DNA of 64,000 nt from Rhipicephalus microplus (GCF_043290135.1 NC_134710.1:205002692-205066691), one strand, 5' to 3'. Positions 1 through 12,976 are shown, counted from the stretch's first letter. Program-made: numbers and translations. Notes: generated by a model from the letters alone, not told the origin.

Positions 1-1168
1 AGGAAGTCCGTGCCACGATTTTTCAGGGGTGCCTTTACTGATACAAAACTTCTATTTTCTCACCTTGTCTATGGTCACCGCCACAGTACACCTTTCCGTT
101 GTCTATGAGGCCAGTAGAGCTTATTCTGTGAATAATAACGACAAACAGAGATCTAGTGAAGGCATCGCTTGAATTTGTGCTGGCCTTGTTCATATTTCTG
201 CGTGTTGGTCTCATTGAGGAATGTTAATCAGCAGCGTAATGTTGAATATAACATATAGTTACCATCAGAATATATGCGAACCTCACCTCGTCTAACATTG
301 AAACCGCTGCTACAAGCGCACTTCGGGGAATCCCCTGATTTTATTATTTTGTCCGTAAGAATTGTACCAGAGGTGCAATATATGATCAGTCAAAAAAAAC
401 AAATTATCTATGGCGCAACATCACAATCCGAATCTCGATGACTTTTCAAGTGCAATTCAGCTCTGAAAGTTTCTCCTTTGCATTGTTTTGAAGGATGATG
501 ATTGATTAAGAACATAAAATTTACTTGTATGTCACGTAGGCATGAAACTTTAACCGACTCCTCAGCTTCAGGAAGTGTGTCATGCACATTTTCTCTCTGC
601 ATATTCTGCTTGGACTAAAGTTTTCGTCATGAAAGCAAAGTGCACTGACTGTATCCCTCGAGACCCGTAAGAGAGTTGATCAAGACAATTCTTCTCAGTG
701 ACAGGCACAGCAGGGAAAGCTATGTACAAGTAAGATCAAACGCAATCGGGCCGCTACTTTTGCCACCGTGTGGAAAGACACTTGGCATCCCCCTGCGTGG
801 CCTCACTGCACTCTGAATAAGGGCGAGTAAGCTTTTGCATAATTCAAATGCGCCTCTCTTCAGAAGACGCTGTCAAGTGCGTTGGCCCTCAAGACTGCGT
901 CACTGATGGCACACAATGAATAGCCGATCTACACAATGAATAGCCGATCGTATAAAAGACAAAAAAAAGGTGCTGCAGCAATGTGATGCTTCGATGACTT
1001 GGAACTCTCGCACGTGCTGCTGGAAAAGGAAAGCGCTGAAGCTACAATTGTCTGAATCAAACGACGCCACAACGTAACGTAAGATTTGTTCATACTTTCT
1101 CTTCACCAACTTTGCCGTCAGTTGTCAATGCAATAGTGTTGTTTTGGGCTTGAGTAGCGCCAAAAACG
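1..1168. other. unassigned DNA with a 20-bp tandem duplication
   Basis: No gene or known repeat is recognised here. Reading frames are short and have no family resemblance. A 20-base unit (911-930) is repeated at once (931-950) with only the last base changed, and is followed directly by a TATA-box-like TATAAAAG at 951-958. Nothing downstream supports a promoter. Confidence 0.4.
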
Positions 1169-1306
1169 AGTGATGTTTGGCGACTTCCAATGTTCCATCG
1201 CTGCTGTCCTCTTCGAACTCTTCGGACGACCTCGTTTTCCGACTTCGACAGGAAACTGGGGACATCAAACTCGCCACGCTACCCAAGCTCGGTTTTTCTC
1301 ATTCTC

Positions 1307-2210
<904 letters not shown>

Positions 2211-2300
2211 AATATTCGGCAGATCCCACGTACCTGGAAATCGACGTTGTGCGAGGCATGTGGAGGAAAGGTGGAGGGAAATTTTTTATTCAGCGAAACG
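2211..2300 (+). repeat. interspersed repeat fragment sharing a core with 55950-56003
   Basis: The block beginning GCAGATCCCACGTACC at about 2219 recurs at 55953 in the same orientation. After it, both copies continue with a GATGTTATGC/GACGTTGTGC-type stretch and a GCAT. Two diverged copies in one window imply a dispersed family. I do not recognise its class or its full borders. Confidence 0.6.
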
Positions 2301-2654
2301 TCATAAAATGACGCTAAATATATGTACGAGTGTTGCACGCACAGACATATTTTGAAGAGTTGAAGGTGTTTATAAAACCAGTTGTTTGCACTTGCGCAAC
2401 GATGCCGACTGGAACTTGTGTATTAGCAACACCAGAACCTGATATATGAAGCACTCACTGATGCTCGCAAGTATGCTGACCCTGGACACTGCTACATAAA
2501 TCTGCTTCAGTGCACGGCCACTAACAACAATTGACGTTAACCCGACGTGATGGCTGTATCAAAGGTGTACATGGGTAATGTTTATAAAATTAGGTTGGCA
2601 GCACTGCAATCACTATTGAAGTTTCACGAAAAGTAGCGTCTACTTGAACAAAAG

Positions 2655-2770
2655 TTTCGATACCTGGCGTAGCTTTGGGGTAAAATGCTTCATTGCCACG
2701 CAGAATTCTTGGGTTCGATTCCAGCTGGGACTCCGACATTTATTCTATGCATTCACCGGGTTGACCCTAC
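2655..2770 (+). repeat. tRNA-Gly-like SINE remnant
   Basis: The segment carries a decayed tRNA-like head: a GCTTCATTGCCACGCAG stretch resembling a GCC-anticodon glycine tRNA, then GGGTTCGATTCC as a B-box. A TTTATTC-containing tail follows. Related heads occur at about 11960-12055 (minus strand) and 27360-27425, so this is probably a separate SINE class from Ruka. No real tRNA cloverleaf survives. Confidence 0.5.
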
Positions 2771-3079
2771 CAATGTCTGGTATTTCTTAACGCTCGTGCG
2801 TCAAAATTGCCCATGTGTGTGTCGTCGTTCCTGGGTAGATATTTAGTGTCAATCACCTATGGCACATACCCGCATACCTATATACCAACCCGTGCGTATG
2901 TGTCACTGTCTGACGGGAAGTGTTTGACGACGCATGCACCAGGATTGTGCCATTATTTATGTTTTGACCAGCGCCTTATATTCGCCAAACCACGTTACCA
3001 TCCCATGCTAACTTTGGTTCATGCCACGTTAAGGAGGTGACCACGAGAGTGAGAGCACGATTACATAAGTGGCTCGATG
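2771..3079. other. unassigned DNA
   Basis: No gene or repeat is recognised between the SINE remnant and the GATA array. Confidence 0.4.
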
Positions 3080-3232
<153 letters not shown>

Positions 3233-3246
3233 CGCTCAAACTGATA

Positions 3247-3475
3247 TATGAAATGTAACAGACAATAATACCCAGGAAAGTATAGGAGAAATTCTTAGAC
3301 CGAAATGTAACGTAAATGTGAAGAAAGAAAAGTGGGTGGAAAGATAACTTGCCGTGGGCAGGAACCGGTTCCTGCCCACGGCAGGACAAGGTATCTTCTC
3401 ACCCAATTTTCTTTCTTCACGTTTAAGTTACAATTCGGTCTAACTACTTCCCCTATACATTTGTTGGCAATATTG
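3247..3475. mobile_element. head-to-head inverted pair of SINE-B tails
   Basis: Two copies of the region 3' to the tRNA-like part of SINE-B face each other around a GGAACC/GGTTCC centre at 3366/3367. The left copy (3247-3366) reads on the minus strand and the right copy (from 3367) on the plus strand. The first 16 bases on each side of the centre are perfect complements, and similarity continues through the GAAAGAAAA(A)GTGGGT stretch to the ends. The tRNA-like heads are missing from both arms. The right arm is interrupted by Ruka and resumes at 3731. Confidence 0.8.
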
Positions 3476-3718
3476 ATTGATATATGAGTGCAACGTCCCA
3501 AAACCACCACATGATTATGAGAGACGCCGTAGTGGAGGGCTCCAGAAATTTTGACCACCTGGGGTTCTTAAACGTGAACCCAAATCTGAGCACACGCGCC
3601 TAGAACATTTCCGCCTTCATCGGAAATGCAGCCACTGCAGCCGGGACTCAAACCCGCGACCTGCGGGTCAGCAGCCGAGTACCTTAGCCACTAGACCACT
3701 GCGGTGGGGCATTTTTTC
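3476..3718 (-). mobile_element. Ruka-like SINE inserted in SINE-B
   Basis: A near-full tRNA-derived SINE on the minus strand. The tRNA-like head lies at the right (CCACTGCGGTGGGG on plus), with the A-box region GTGGTCTAGTGGCTAAGGTA and B-box GGGTTTGAGTCCC. The conserved body with GTGCTCAGATTTGGGT and the tail ending in ATCAATCAAT lie at the left. Near-identical 12-base direct repeats flank it (TTGGCAATATTG at 3464-3475 and TTGGTAATATTG at 3719-3730), as expected of target-primed insertion. It splits a SINE-B copy, so it is younger than that copy. Confidence 0.9.
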
Positions 3719-3805
3719 TTGGTAATATTGTCTGTTAGATATTATAAATATTGTGTCAAACACCGAAAAACGAGCCCTTAAGTATACACTTCTTTCCCTT
3801 TTATA
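3719..3805 (+). mobile_element. SINE-B 3' end, continued after Ruka
   Basis: It resumes the right arm of the inverted pair with the family's diagnostic end: TGTCTGTTAGAT, a CGAAAAACGAGCCCTTA stretch and CACTTCTTTCCCTTTTATATA. The same end appears on the minus strand at 21952, 22411 and 22599. It finishes in a short TA run. Confidence 0.85.
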
Positions 3806-4570
3806 TATACAGGGTGTCCCACCTACCTTTAGCCAGAGTTTAAAAAGAATGCCGGAACACGGGATTACGACGCGACCAAATGCATGTTGCTCACCATTGC
3901 CTAGAGTTAGTCAGACTATTTTTGGTGTTCTCAAATATTGTTTAATTAGCTATGTTTATTAACTAATTTTTAGCAAATGAAGATAGATAAAAATTTTATT
4001 GAGAAAGTTGTAGATCAGTTTGCAAAACGTCTGATTAGACAGTTTTGAACTTTATATATGTTAGGTATTAAGGTTTTTCTGCTAATTACAAATGCCCACG
4101 AAATAAAAAAAAAATACCACGTGACAAGTCCGCTCGTGCGCCAGTGCGCGCAATGATTCTAGTGCTCCTTGACGTTGCTAAGAACTTGTAGAAAGACGGT
4201 AGGCAGTTATCAAATCCAAACTGCGACCACACTAAACTACAGTGAAGTGGCGAATGCACTGTCGACAAGAGAAGAAGTGCAAATATATATATAAAAGTGT
4301 GTGTGTGTGTGTGTGGGTGTTCCGATTCATCCTATAGGTTAGAATATGGATATCTCGAAATGCGTGGAAACATTGTGGTTTCTGAAAGATAAATACGGTA
4401 TGCCGTAAGGTGACACAGACTGCAATTTTGTATTATAAACATCACGCTTCAAGGTAATTACCAAAAGTTAATTAAAAAGTAATTAACACAACTTTGTTCA
4501 TTAATGACAATATGCTAACTACAGCTGAGTCATGCTAGCTACTGCAAAGTATTTCCGCCTATGCGTGGAA
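3806..4570. repeat. putative dispersed repeat starting ACAGGGTGTCCCA
   Basis: A block starting ACAGGGTGTCCCACC at 3809 runs into AT-rich sequence with repeated TTAATTAG/TTAATTAA motifs. A second block starting GGGTGTTCCGATTCA at about 4314 follows a (GT)n run and has a similar AT-rich sequel, so this could be two diverged copies. I recognise the start as a common arthropod repeat end, but I cannot assign a superfamily and find no terminal inverted repeat. Confidence 0.4.
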
Positions 4571-7034
4571 TTTGTGTGCAGTAAGGACAGGATCGTTACT
4601 GTCAAAAAATTTTTATTAAAGATAGCTGAAAGCTCGTTATTATAAACTTGAAGGGAACTATAAAAACGTTTGAATGTAGCGGGCTTCGAATAAGCGGGTG
4701 GGCAACAGAATGAACCGAACATGGCATCCCACTGCGCTGGCAGAACCCAAAGTGCCCACCTTAACGCCAACTAGTCGCTATACACGCTTTTTGGCAGGTG
4801 ATCTCGTAAATTAAATTCATTGCACACTAAAAGCGAGCGGAATTTATCAGTCAGTCATACGCCATAAACAAACGTCTACATGTATTAATGTGAGTAGTGA
4901 GCCCTAATATCAAAATCGATAAGTTCAATTTCAGTAGTTTCCAAAAAAATTGAGTAACTTAGTCATTTGTTCCAGCGCACTGTTCGAATTCTCATCTGCT
5001 GATAAATTCTGCTGTTTCGCTGTTTTACATCCCTAGTGAATTTGATGCACGTGGTTTGGTTTTGCGACACATCGTGATCACTTTGGGCCTTCTACTGCAA
5101 GCAACGATGAAAACCAGGGACTGCCAGTTCGAATAACAAAGTGTGAATATGGACTAATTCGAAACATCGGGCCTTTTGCTCGTTAAAAATACATAGTAAT
5201 GCGCAGCCACCGGAGCTCAAGCATTTGAATGACCTGTATTTTTTATTAAGCCAAGTTCCAATTCATGAATCATCACTTATAATAATAAAGTATGTTGCAA
5301 TGAACTGACACGTGTTTCTACTCACATGACAACCTTAATTTATATTGATTCTTGTGCGTGTTTCTTCTGCACTGAGCTTCTATTGCCCCCTCGTCTGCCA
5401 CCGTGCCTCACAAAAGATATCAAAATGAAAAAAGCGCATGAAAAACTTCCGATGATGTGTTCGAACTTCCATAAACGCTCCGCAATTCAGTGAGTCCCAT
5501 CACTTTATGGTGGCTTGGTTCCGGAATACGGCCGTCTTTTTTCAATGGGCTTGCCCCGTATGTGACCCTTTTAGCACGATGGCGTTAAAAAAACTTGCAT
5601 CACAAATTTTCCGCTGGCGGTGTCAGTGATCGCATTGTTTGTTTTTTTACTAAAAAAAATTTGCCTTTTTTGTGGGCGAAAGTTTGAGATCCAAGTAAGT
5701 AAAAAAAAGTTTTCGACCTCATTCGTAAATAAGCGTGGCTGATCTGTCTTTCTACAAATCGGTACAACACAAAAGGTAAAAAATGTCTTTACACAGTTAG
5801 TTTAGTTTTTATTGTACATTGTTCCGCCACAAGGGCGGATGAATGAATGCTATAGCAGCAAATTGCGAAGTCACGCGAAGAACGACAAGCAGGTTGAACT
5901 TTGAAGTGCGCATCTCATCAGAAAGCACGCACAAAATGAGAATACGCAGGATAAACCTAATCGAATATTTTTAACTTTATTAGATCAATGTGTCTTGTAA
6001 GGCTTCATTGTCAGCTGCGTAACTTCTTAATAATAGCGTATTTTCACTAATCCGTGTGGATGACGCGTCAACATTCTCAAAACACCATTTTGGGCGATAT
6101 GCTGAAATTGTATATCGCCCACTTAGACATGCGTTCAGTGGTAAGATCATCCAACCTCATTGCTTTTGAAACTGATTTAGAGGCCAGAATAACCATCACA
6201 CATGCAATTTTTCAGTGTTGTGACACTATTACAGGGGCGCTCGATGGACTATCACGAAGCCTGAGATTACGCGTCGCCACCTACACTGTTGTACACCGTC
6301 CGGCTCGACGTCTCGCTGCCAACCTGCCACGGAGTCAGTAGATGACAGATGTCTTTTCAGCATTACCTGACGGCGGCAATGACGATGTGCCGTGTTCTAT
6401 GCGTGTGAATGCCCGAATGTCGTGGCTTCGGATTGACATCGCTCTCACAGAGCCGAGACACCCTGAAAGCGCGTCTATTTTGCCCGATTTGGTACATCAT
6501 TAGTGTTTGCCATGTACTAAAATAGCGCGTAATGAGGTGACCAATCTATCGTTTTACACATATCGACTTTTTATGCAATCTTTAGAAGGTAAGCTTGGTA
6601 GTAGCCCATACATAAAAGGAGAAAAGTGCCATCAGGTCGATCAAGATGGCACACGACAGGGCAATGATGTCTGCGCTCGCTCTGCTACAGTTTGTCCTCG
6701 TCTTTAATGCCTTCGTAAGGCGCTTGCAGCGATGAAATGTCATTGAAAAGTTTATTACGCATAAGCAAAGTACTATTAAATCAGCAGAAAGCTTTATATG
6801 TGCAGCCATACATAGGCGCTTTGTACAAGCCTCTGAAAACAACCCTTGCTCACTAACATATGCCGTCGTTCCCGTAAGGCGGAACAGGGCCCCATTAGGA
6901 AACTCTCGTAGAAGGTTCTACCTGGTTTAGCTCGGCAGATAAGACTTAAAAAACATGATATGGCTGAAGGGTTTTCAGAAACACGCAGTGCGTACGCTCA
7001 GAAAAAGAAAAATTAAAGTATACACATTATAATT
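4571..7034. other. unassigned AT-rich DNA
   Basis: No gene, domain or repeat is recognised. The reading frames of 60-95 codons do not resemble any family I know and lack supporting context. Confidence 0.4.
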
Positions 7035-7480
7035 GTGGCGCCAAGCCTGAATGAAGTACGTGGCTCGGCGGCCTTCTTCCTAGGTCTCTGCTTCTTCTTT
7101 TTTCCCCTCAGTTCGTTCTTTCATTTGTCTTTATTCTTTCTCTCTTTTTTTCTATGTTTAGTTCTATTTTTTCATCTCTTTTTACCAACTCTTTCTTCCT
7201 CTCTCTATTTATCATCTGCCTTTTTTCTAATTTTTATTTCTATGATTACTTTCATCTCTTTCTTCCTTTCTTTTTCTCTATTTACCTTCTATACGTTCTT
7301 CTTATGTGATGTTTAATTATCATCTTTACTATTCCTCACCCTCACTTTCCTTTCCCATCCCATTGCTATGCTATTATGTGCAAGGCTATGCTATTTTCTG
7401 CGAGAGTGACTCCATGGATAGGCAGTGGTTAAGGCCAATAAATAGATTTTTGGCAATAAATTTTGTATCTTTATTCTTCT
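7035..7480. repeat. polypyrimidine-rich low-complexity tract
   Basis: A long TTC/CTT-rich stretch (about 7075-7290) followed by CT-rich sequence. The open frame across it is almost only Phe, Ser and Leu, which is the product of the base composition and not evidence of a gene. Confidence 0.7.
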
Positions 7481-7774
7481 ACATCTTTTTCATTACACTC
7501 ATCTTCTCTCGAATCACAATTATGGTATACCACGCAATACAAATCTGCGCACTGGTTCTGGGAGTGAAGCAGAACATAAAAAAAGCGGACGAAAACAGCG
7601 CGCACCGAGTCATAGTGAGTATTTCTGTTTACGAGTCACGGATGAATACTCGGCTTGAAAATCTCCACTGTAAAAACGCAGTGCAATGTCGATGTACCGT
7701 CAACCCTACGCCCATCTTCCTCGCCATCTCAAGCGACAGCAGAGTTCTGCATCCCGCTGCTAGCATGAGTATTG

Positions 7775-7965
7775 TGGACCGAGCGGTGGTCTAGTGATAT
7801 ACAGTGCTTGGCTGCTGACCCGAAAGTTGAGAGCTAGTTTCCTCTAAGGTCGCGTATCTACAGAGGCGCGAAAGATGTCTCGGTACTTTGAGATTTCAGT
7901 GAATGTTACGGAACCACAAGTGGTCGAAATTATCTGGAATCTTCCACTCATGAGTTTCTCACATA
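7775..7965 (+). mobile_element. degraded Ruka-like SINE
   Basis: A recognisable head (GAGCGGTGGTCTAGTGATATACAG, then GGCTGCTGACCCG) is followed by a body with AGTGGTCGAAATTATCTGGA and CATATTGAG. Many substitutions and no conserved B-box show an old copy. The ends are uncertain. Confidence 0.65.
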
Positions 7966-10390
7966 TTGAGCCACTTTGGAACAGACGTTAAGCTCTATGA
8001 CCAACCAACCAGCCATGATCATCTTGTGCCCACCCTAACCTTGAGAGAAAACAAACGAATGGGTGAAATACAGTGAGTTTAACTTGAAGTGCAATCCGGC
8101 GTAAACTCACTAGCGTTCCTGCCGATGGGCCGCATTGTTGTGAGCGGAACGCACCGGGCAGCAAACGCCAAGATGAAGTAATATTTGACATGGTGGCTTA
8201 ATAGAATGCCGCGGCTACAGCGTTCCCTACCACGACCAATCTGTTAAACCACAAATAGGCGATATAGCCGCCAGACTCGGGAGTTTCGTGGAACACATAG
8301 CGCCGCCTGCCGGAGCGAGAAAGAAAGTATTGAGTAGCGCATAGTCCACCTCTCTTGCAAAGTTTTCTGTGGAACCAAGGGCAACTGGCAAGCGTGAAAC
8401 AACTTAACTAACTATTGCGCGTGTATTGCGCATGTTTTGCGCATTTAACACAAAGAAAGAGAAGTACGAATTTTATACGTGAGATAGGCATGCCACCGAA
8501 CCGCCAAGAAAAGCTTGTTGGATCAATCTGCAGATCGATAGCGAAAACAAAAGCATACGGGACAGATCTGCGAGCTGCACGATGAAACACCGAAATGTAC
8601 GCTTAGTTTGAGTTGTGAATTGCTACAGGCGTGAACTACTGAATAACCACGTTCAGTTTCGCTGATTTTGATAGGTGTCAAATGATGCAGAAAGAGAGAG
8701 TGGTAGATACGCGCCGCGGAACGTGTTTGGTATTACTCACGTTGTCCACCGCCAGTGGCTCGATTAGGTGCGATCATATGGCTTTGTTGTTATTGTTTTG
8801 CGTAGCCCTGACGGAAGCCCGTGACAACCTTGGCTGTGAAGCCGAGCAGTGTCTGTGACGATGGTGCCTGCCCCGTAATACACAGTGTTCAGCTATATAG
8901 GCCAACTCAAGACACACGCGACGAACGCCACGCCCGCCGCAGGCTCTCATATAGGTGGACACCACACAGCGTCACGCGCGTACGTTTGAAAGCTCAATGA
9001 TCCGGTTTGAACTAGCAGATGCTGATACGTTCGTGACACAAGTAAATTGCAAATATTTGTTGGCACCATCTTCAGATTTCTTTGCCTTCGGTTGTACCTC
9101 GCAATAGCAGACACGCATGTATACACATTCGCAGGACGTGCTAATAGTTCCAATGAAAACTACGCGTATTCGCCCAGTGATGTTCCATGCAAGAAGTTTT
9201 GCCTTTTTCGGGAAATTTTCACCTATCATTCTGAACCAAAGGGAAAAAGGAATATTCGTGATATTTCAGGGAATTTCAGGGAATGGGTAAGTTCTTTTAT
9301 GACGACCAATAACTAGTGGTCACAGTGCTCCTTGATGTGCTGTAATCGCTTCTGACGCATATACCACGCAAGCATGGCCTTCGAGATTTGTTTCTGATAT
9401 TTACGCGGCACGAGTTCTAGTTCACTAGGGGTGTTAAACTTGGCGCTCACAATGTGCAGTGTAATATGCTTTTGTTGTGCGGTAGTGGATGAACTAGTCA
9501 GGATTTCAAAAGTCGCCAGTACGTCAGACACGTGTAATTATAGTATGTGTGGGCGTGGTGGGGGCGTAAATGAGTAATGTTGTGCAGAGAGTTTTGCTCA
9601 AAATTTCGTCAATGTTTGCAGGAAAATTTCCTGAAATAATTTTTTATAATCTCATTGAATGGAAAATCTTCGGTGTATTACGGCACATCACTGCTTTCAC
9701 CACGAGTGGTAGTAATATTTGCCATACATGCAGCAACACGCGGGTATCGTTAGTTTAGTGTGCACGCGCCACCGCACGCGTCAGACATGGTATACCTGGC
9801 ATGCTGTTCGGAGATAATCACCCCTGCATTACCACTGAGGTGACGTGCGCTTCTTGCCCAGAACAATTATGGCGCAACGAATTACGGCAGCGACCTGCCT
9901 ACAACGTGTGACTGCGTATGCGCCTATAGTATTACTAACGAAGAAGGATTATCATATACAACTACGTCGCATATTCCTGATTTCCTCCTCGTACGTTTTT
10001 AATAAAGCCGACTATGTCTCCTCATTAGGGCGCGAAAAAATGAGCCGAGGTGAAAAAAGGAAATTGCTACAAGTCAAACCACTATATGACTAGAAATACG
10101 TAGCCTGGCAAGTTCTGAATTAATTTTGCTCGCCTGAGGTTTTTTTGACGTGCACTAATTAAATATAACGCCTTGGTGTTCCTACATTTCGCTCACGTTG
10201 AAATACACCGACCTTTCCTGGGCACCGTTCTTGCGCCCTCTGCATAGCAGCGCGACACCGCACCTGTTCTGCAAACCTGCTAGAATACAAAAGTATGGGC
10301 AAGGGCACCCAGGATCCATATGGGTCCTTCAGTCTGATGAACAAAAAAAGATCACAGCATATCCACGGAGGGAATGATGATTGGTGGGGC
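7966..10390. other. unassigned DNA
   Basis: No gene, structural RNA or known repeat is recognised. The open frames here (up to 89 codons) overlap each other on both strands and show no family features. Confidence 0.4.
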
Positions 10391-10394
10391 GCAG

Positions 10395-10775
10395 CGTTCG
10401 TCAGTCTGTCTGTCCATTCGTTCTTGCGTCCGCCTATCTGTGTGATCCTTGGTGCATCCGTCCGTTTGTTCATTCGTCTGTCTGTCCGTCCATCTCTTTT
10501 TGCGGCCATCCCTCTGTTTGTCCACCCTCCGTGCGCCCCTCTGTCTGTCCGTCCGTGCGTGTGTCAGTGCGTTCATCCGTTCATATGACTAGAGGAAACT
10601 CCAAGGACAGGCATCTTACATCTTTTCATCATGTATTCATAATATACAAGTGCCCCCATCCAGCAGACATTGTAAGGACCGCTATTTCGGGTATGTGCCA
10701 CTGGTGGTTATGTTCTACGAGGGACGCACAAGACATGCCATAAGGAGCTTCACCCCTAAAATAAAGGTGCAGTCG
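10395..10775 (-). repeat. dispersed repeat with degenerate TCTG/TCCG microsatellite core
   Basis: Degenerate TCTG/TCCG tetranucleotides (about 10395-10585) are followed by a non-repetitive flank ending GGAGCTTCACCCCTAAAA at about 10742-10760. The reverse complement of that end resembles CTTAAAGGCGAAGCTT at 12812-12827, which sits beside a second tetranucleotide array in the opposite orientation. This suggests one repeat family that carries a microsatellite core. Confidence 0.5.
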
Positions 10776-11614
10776 AAAGCCTTTGTAGTACAACTATCGG
10801 CATTCTCTTTTTCGATTGTTATAGCGTCAATAGTTGTGATTTATGTCTCATGATTGTGTCACTGTGCAAAATATTTAGGCCCATCAAGCCCATCTGGGTA
10901 TGGTCTGCAATAGGCCATACCGCTGTTTACAAACGCAGGTGCTGGTTGGTTTCCGGTTTTTCGCGCTGTTGTAGCTATAGTAGCATTGGCGGGGAACAGA
11001 AGTATTGGAGAGCAGCCCGCGCATTTTCAACAGTTTTCTTCCTGTATCTGGCCAAGTATTTCAAATAATCCTTTTTCAAATATTTCAAATAAACTTTTTT
11101 GAAGCCATACCCAACAATATGGAACATAGTCTGTAACTTTAGGCGCCTTCCGTTCACCTGAAAGCGTAAAAACAGTATTTTTTTACTCTGGCAGATATTG
11201 AAGGACACGCTTTCTGCATCTGTGTCAGAGTGTGATCATTGAAGTGACCGGAACTTTCCTGGGTGCTGCTACTGTCACAATCTTGAAACTTCCCGAAAAG
11301 GTGAATAGCTGCCGATTTTGGTTCAAAGTTGGAGCATGAACCGAACAGAAAACTTGTAGAAAACCAAGCGCCGATCGACTTACATGCAGTCGCCGGACTA
11401 CATGATTCGGTTCTGAAACATGATACCCCACTATCGCTGAAATCTAAATGCCTACTCGTGTTTTTTCACAAGTTACCAATAGCGTACGTCGGATGGCCCT
11501 CTGATCACTTAAAGGGGTGCAAAGTCGGCTATATACGTTTACTCAGTTGGCCTCCTCTCGGCATTGTTCTAAGAGTGGTGTCAAGGTCACGCACGTTGTT
11601 CACGTTAATGACAG
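10776..11614. other. unassigned DNA
   Basis: No gene or repeat is recognised. A local near-duplication of CAAATAATCCTTTTTC/CAAATAAACTTTTTT lies at about 11061-11100. Confidence 0.4.
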
Positions 11615-11825
11615 TTGAAGGTACCTATTGTTGCACTTCCCGAAAGTCATGGGTTCGAGCCCGGCTGCGGCAATCGCATTTCGATGAAGGCGAATTGTTG
11701 AAGGCACGTGTACTGTGCAATATCAGTGCACAATTAAGAACACCACATGGTCAATAAATTTCCGTAGCCCTCCACTACGTCACCTCTCATAATCATATGG
11801 TGCTTTCGGGATGTAAAACTCCAAA
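11615..11825 (+). mobile_element. degraded Ruka-like SINE
   Basis: The B-box region GGGTTCGAGCCCGGCTGCGG (11651-11670) and the 3' part (AAATTTCCGTAGCCCTCCAC and CTCATAATCATATGGTG at 11758-11806) are both clear. The A-box half is decayed and the inner body is altered. The CAAT-type tail is missing. Confidence 0.75.
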
Positions 11826-11839
11826 TAATATTTTTACTG

Positions 11840-12060
11840 TATTAACGCGATAGCGTTAGAGAGGTCGTGTCGCAGATATTCCACCGTCGGTGTCGGCACC
11901 GTTGGTTGTGAGCGAAAAATCGTCCATGAGCGAGAAATCGAGAAAAAGGCAAATAGAATAAAGAATAAACCTTTCGGTCTCACTGAGGAATCGAATCCGG
12001 GCCGTTCCCATGGCAAGCAAGTGTCTTATCACAAAGCTACAATGTTACTTACAGCTGCTT
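11840..12060 (-). mobile_element. tRNA-Gly-like SINE, minus strand
   Basis: On the minus strand a tRNA-like head with CTTGCTTGCCATGGGAACGG and B-box GGATTCGATTCC is followed by a body containing TTTATTCTTTATTC. At the left end on plus is TTAACGCGATAGCGTTA, a small palindrome, followed by a GTCGGTGTCGGCACCG stretch. Related pieces appear at 2655 and 28370-28435. I cannot give the family a published name. Confidence 0.55.
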
Positions 12061-12133
12061 TGGGAAAAACAAACACTACATAAATCCTATGTAGAGGCGG
12101 GAAAAAACACTACATAAATGCTATGTAGAGAAT
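12061..12133. repeat. 34-base tandem duplication with hairpin
   Basis: Copies at 12071-12096 and 12105-12130 share AAACACTACATAAAT, one variable base, then CTATGTAGAG. Each unit contains the inverted pair CTACATA/TATGTAG, so it can form a small hairpin. Confidence 0.8.
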
Positions 12134-12699
12134 GGAGTCTCCTGAACGCATTTTGTTCGACAGGTGTCATGACGAAAACGAGCCCATACGGTGATAGTAG
12201 GTGCATTTGGGAGGCCATCAAACTACGTCGAAAAAGACCGGGATAGTGCAGCCAGCGCCGCTAAAAACACACAGAAACTTTCAAACAGCTTTAGAAATAG
12301 ACAATTGGGTTCATTTAGTGGAAAACATATCATGCCTTTCCAGAGGCGTTGATCAGGCAAACAGCAAGTGCTAGATAATGTTCTACCATCTGTTTATGGC
12401 CTCTCCACGGCCGCCTCAATCAGGCACTGGGCGCACCCCATCCAGGCGGCCGTGGCCTCTCAGGTGGCAGCGGATGGCGTGTATCTTGTACTCAATGCGA
12501 TTCTTGCTTTAGATAAAAAATCTGTATGTACCATTCACGCGCGCGCGTGTGTGTGTATGTGTGTCTGTGTGCCATCTGTGAGACATTTTGAAAAACGTGT
12601 CTCGACTAAAGCAGAGCGCTGTTCTAGCGGAGGGAAGTGGCCACAAAGTACAGTCACTGCATTACTATAGATACGTCGCGCTTGCTCGCATGTGTGCAT
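12134..12699. other. unassigned DNA with a GC-rich hairpin
   Basis: No gene is recognised. A perfect 12-base inverted repeat (12405-12416 and 12444-12455, CCACGGCCGCCT and its complement) encloses a 27-base loop. Confidence 0.5.
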
Positions 12700-12705
12700 G
12701 CGCGC

Positions 12706-12740
<35 letters not shown>
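12700..12740. repeat. (TG)n microsatellite
   Basis: GCGTGCG leading into an uninterrupted TG run. Confidence 0.9.
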
Positions 12741-12741
<1 letters not shown>

Positions 12742-12775
12742 CGAAACATATTAAGTATGCACTTAGCGGGTAAAG

Positions 12776-12892
12776 GGTGCACTAGGGGCCGGACTTCACT
12801 ATCGTGTTCAACTCTTAAAGGCGAAGCTTACGGGTCCCCCAATTTTTTTAGAGACGATAGTGTTTCTTGGGGACCTTCGACGCAAACATTTG

Positions 12893-12934
<42 letters not shown>

Positions 12935-12935
12935 A

Positions 12936-12976
<41 letters not shown>
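12776..12976 (+). repeat. dispersed repeat with (CTGT)n core
   Basis: The flank CTTAAAGGCGAAGCTT (12812-12827) precedes (CTGT)n at 12893-12976, which contains one ATGT variant. Between them is a nested inverted pair: CACTATCGT (12797-12805) with ACGATAGTG (12854-12862), and GGTCCCCC with TTGGGGACC. This is the opposite-orientation relative of the block at 10395-10775. Confidence 0.55.

Noticed and set aside
7035..7316. 93-codon frame rich in Phe, Ser and Leu with a membrane-like look
   Set aside because: It is the translation of a polypyrimidine tract and has no coding signature.
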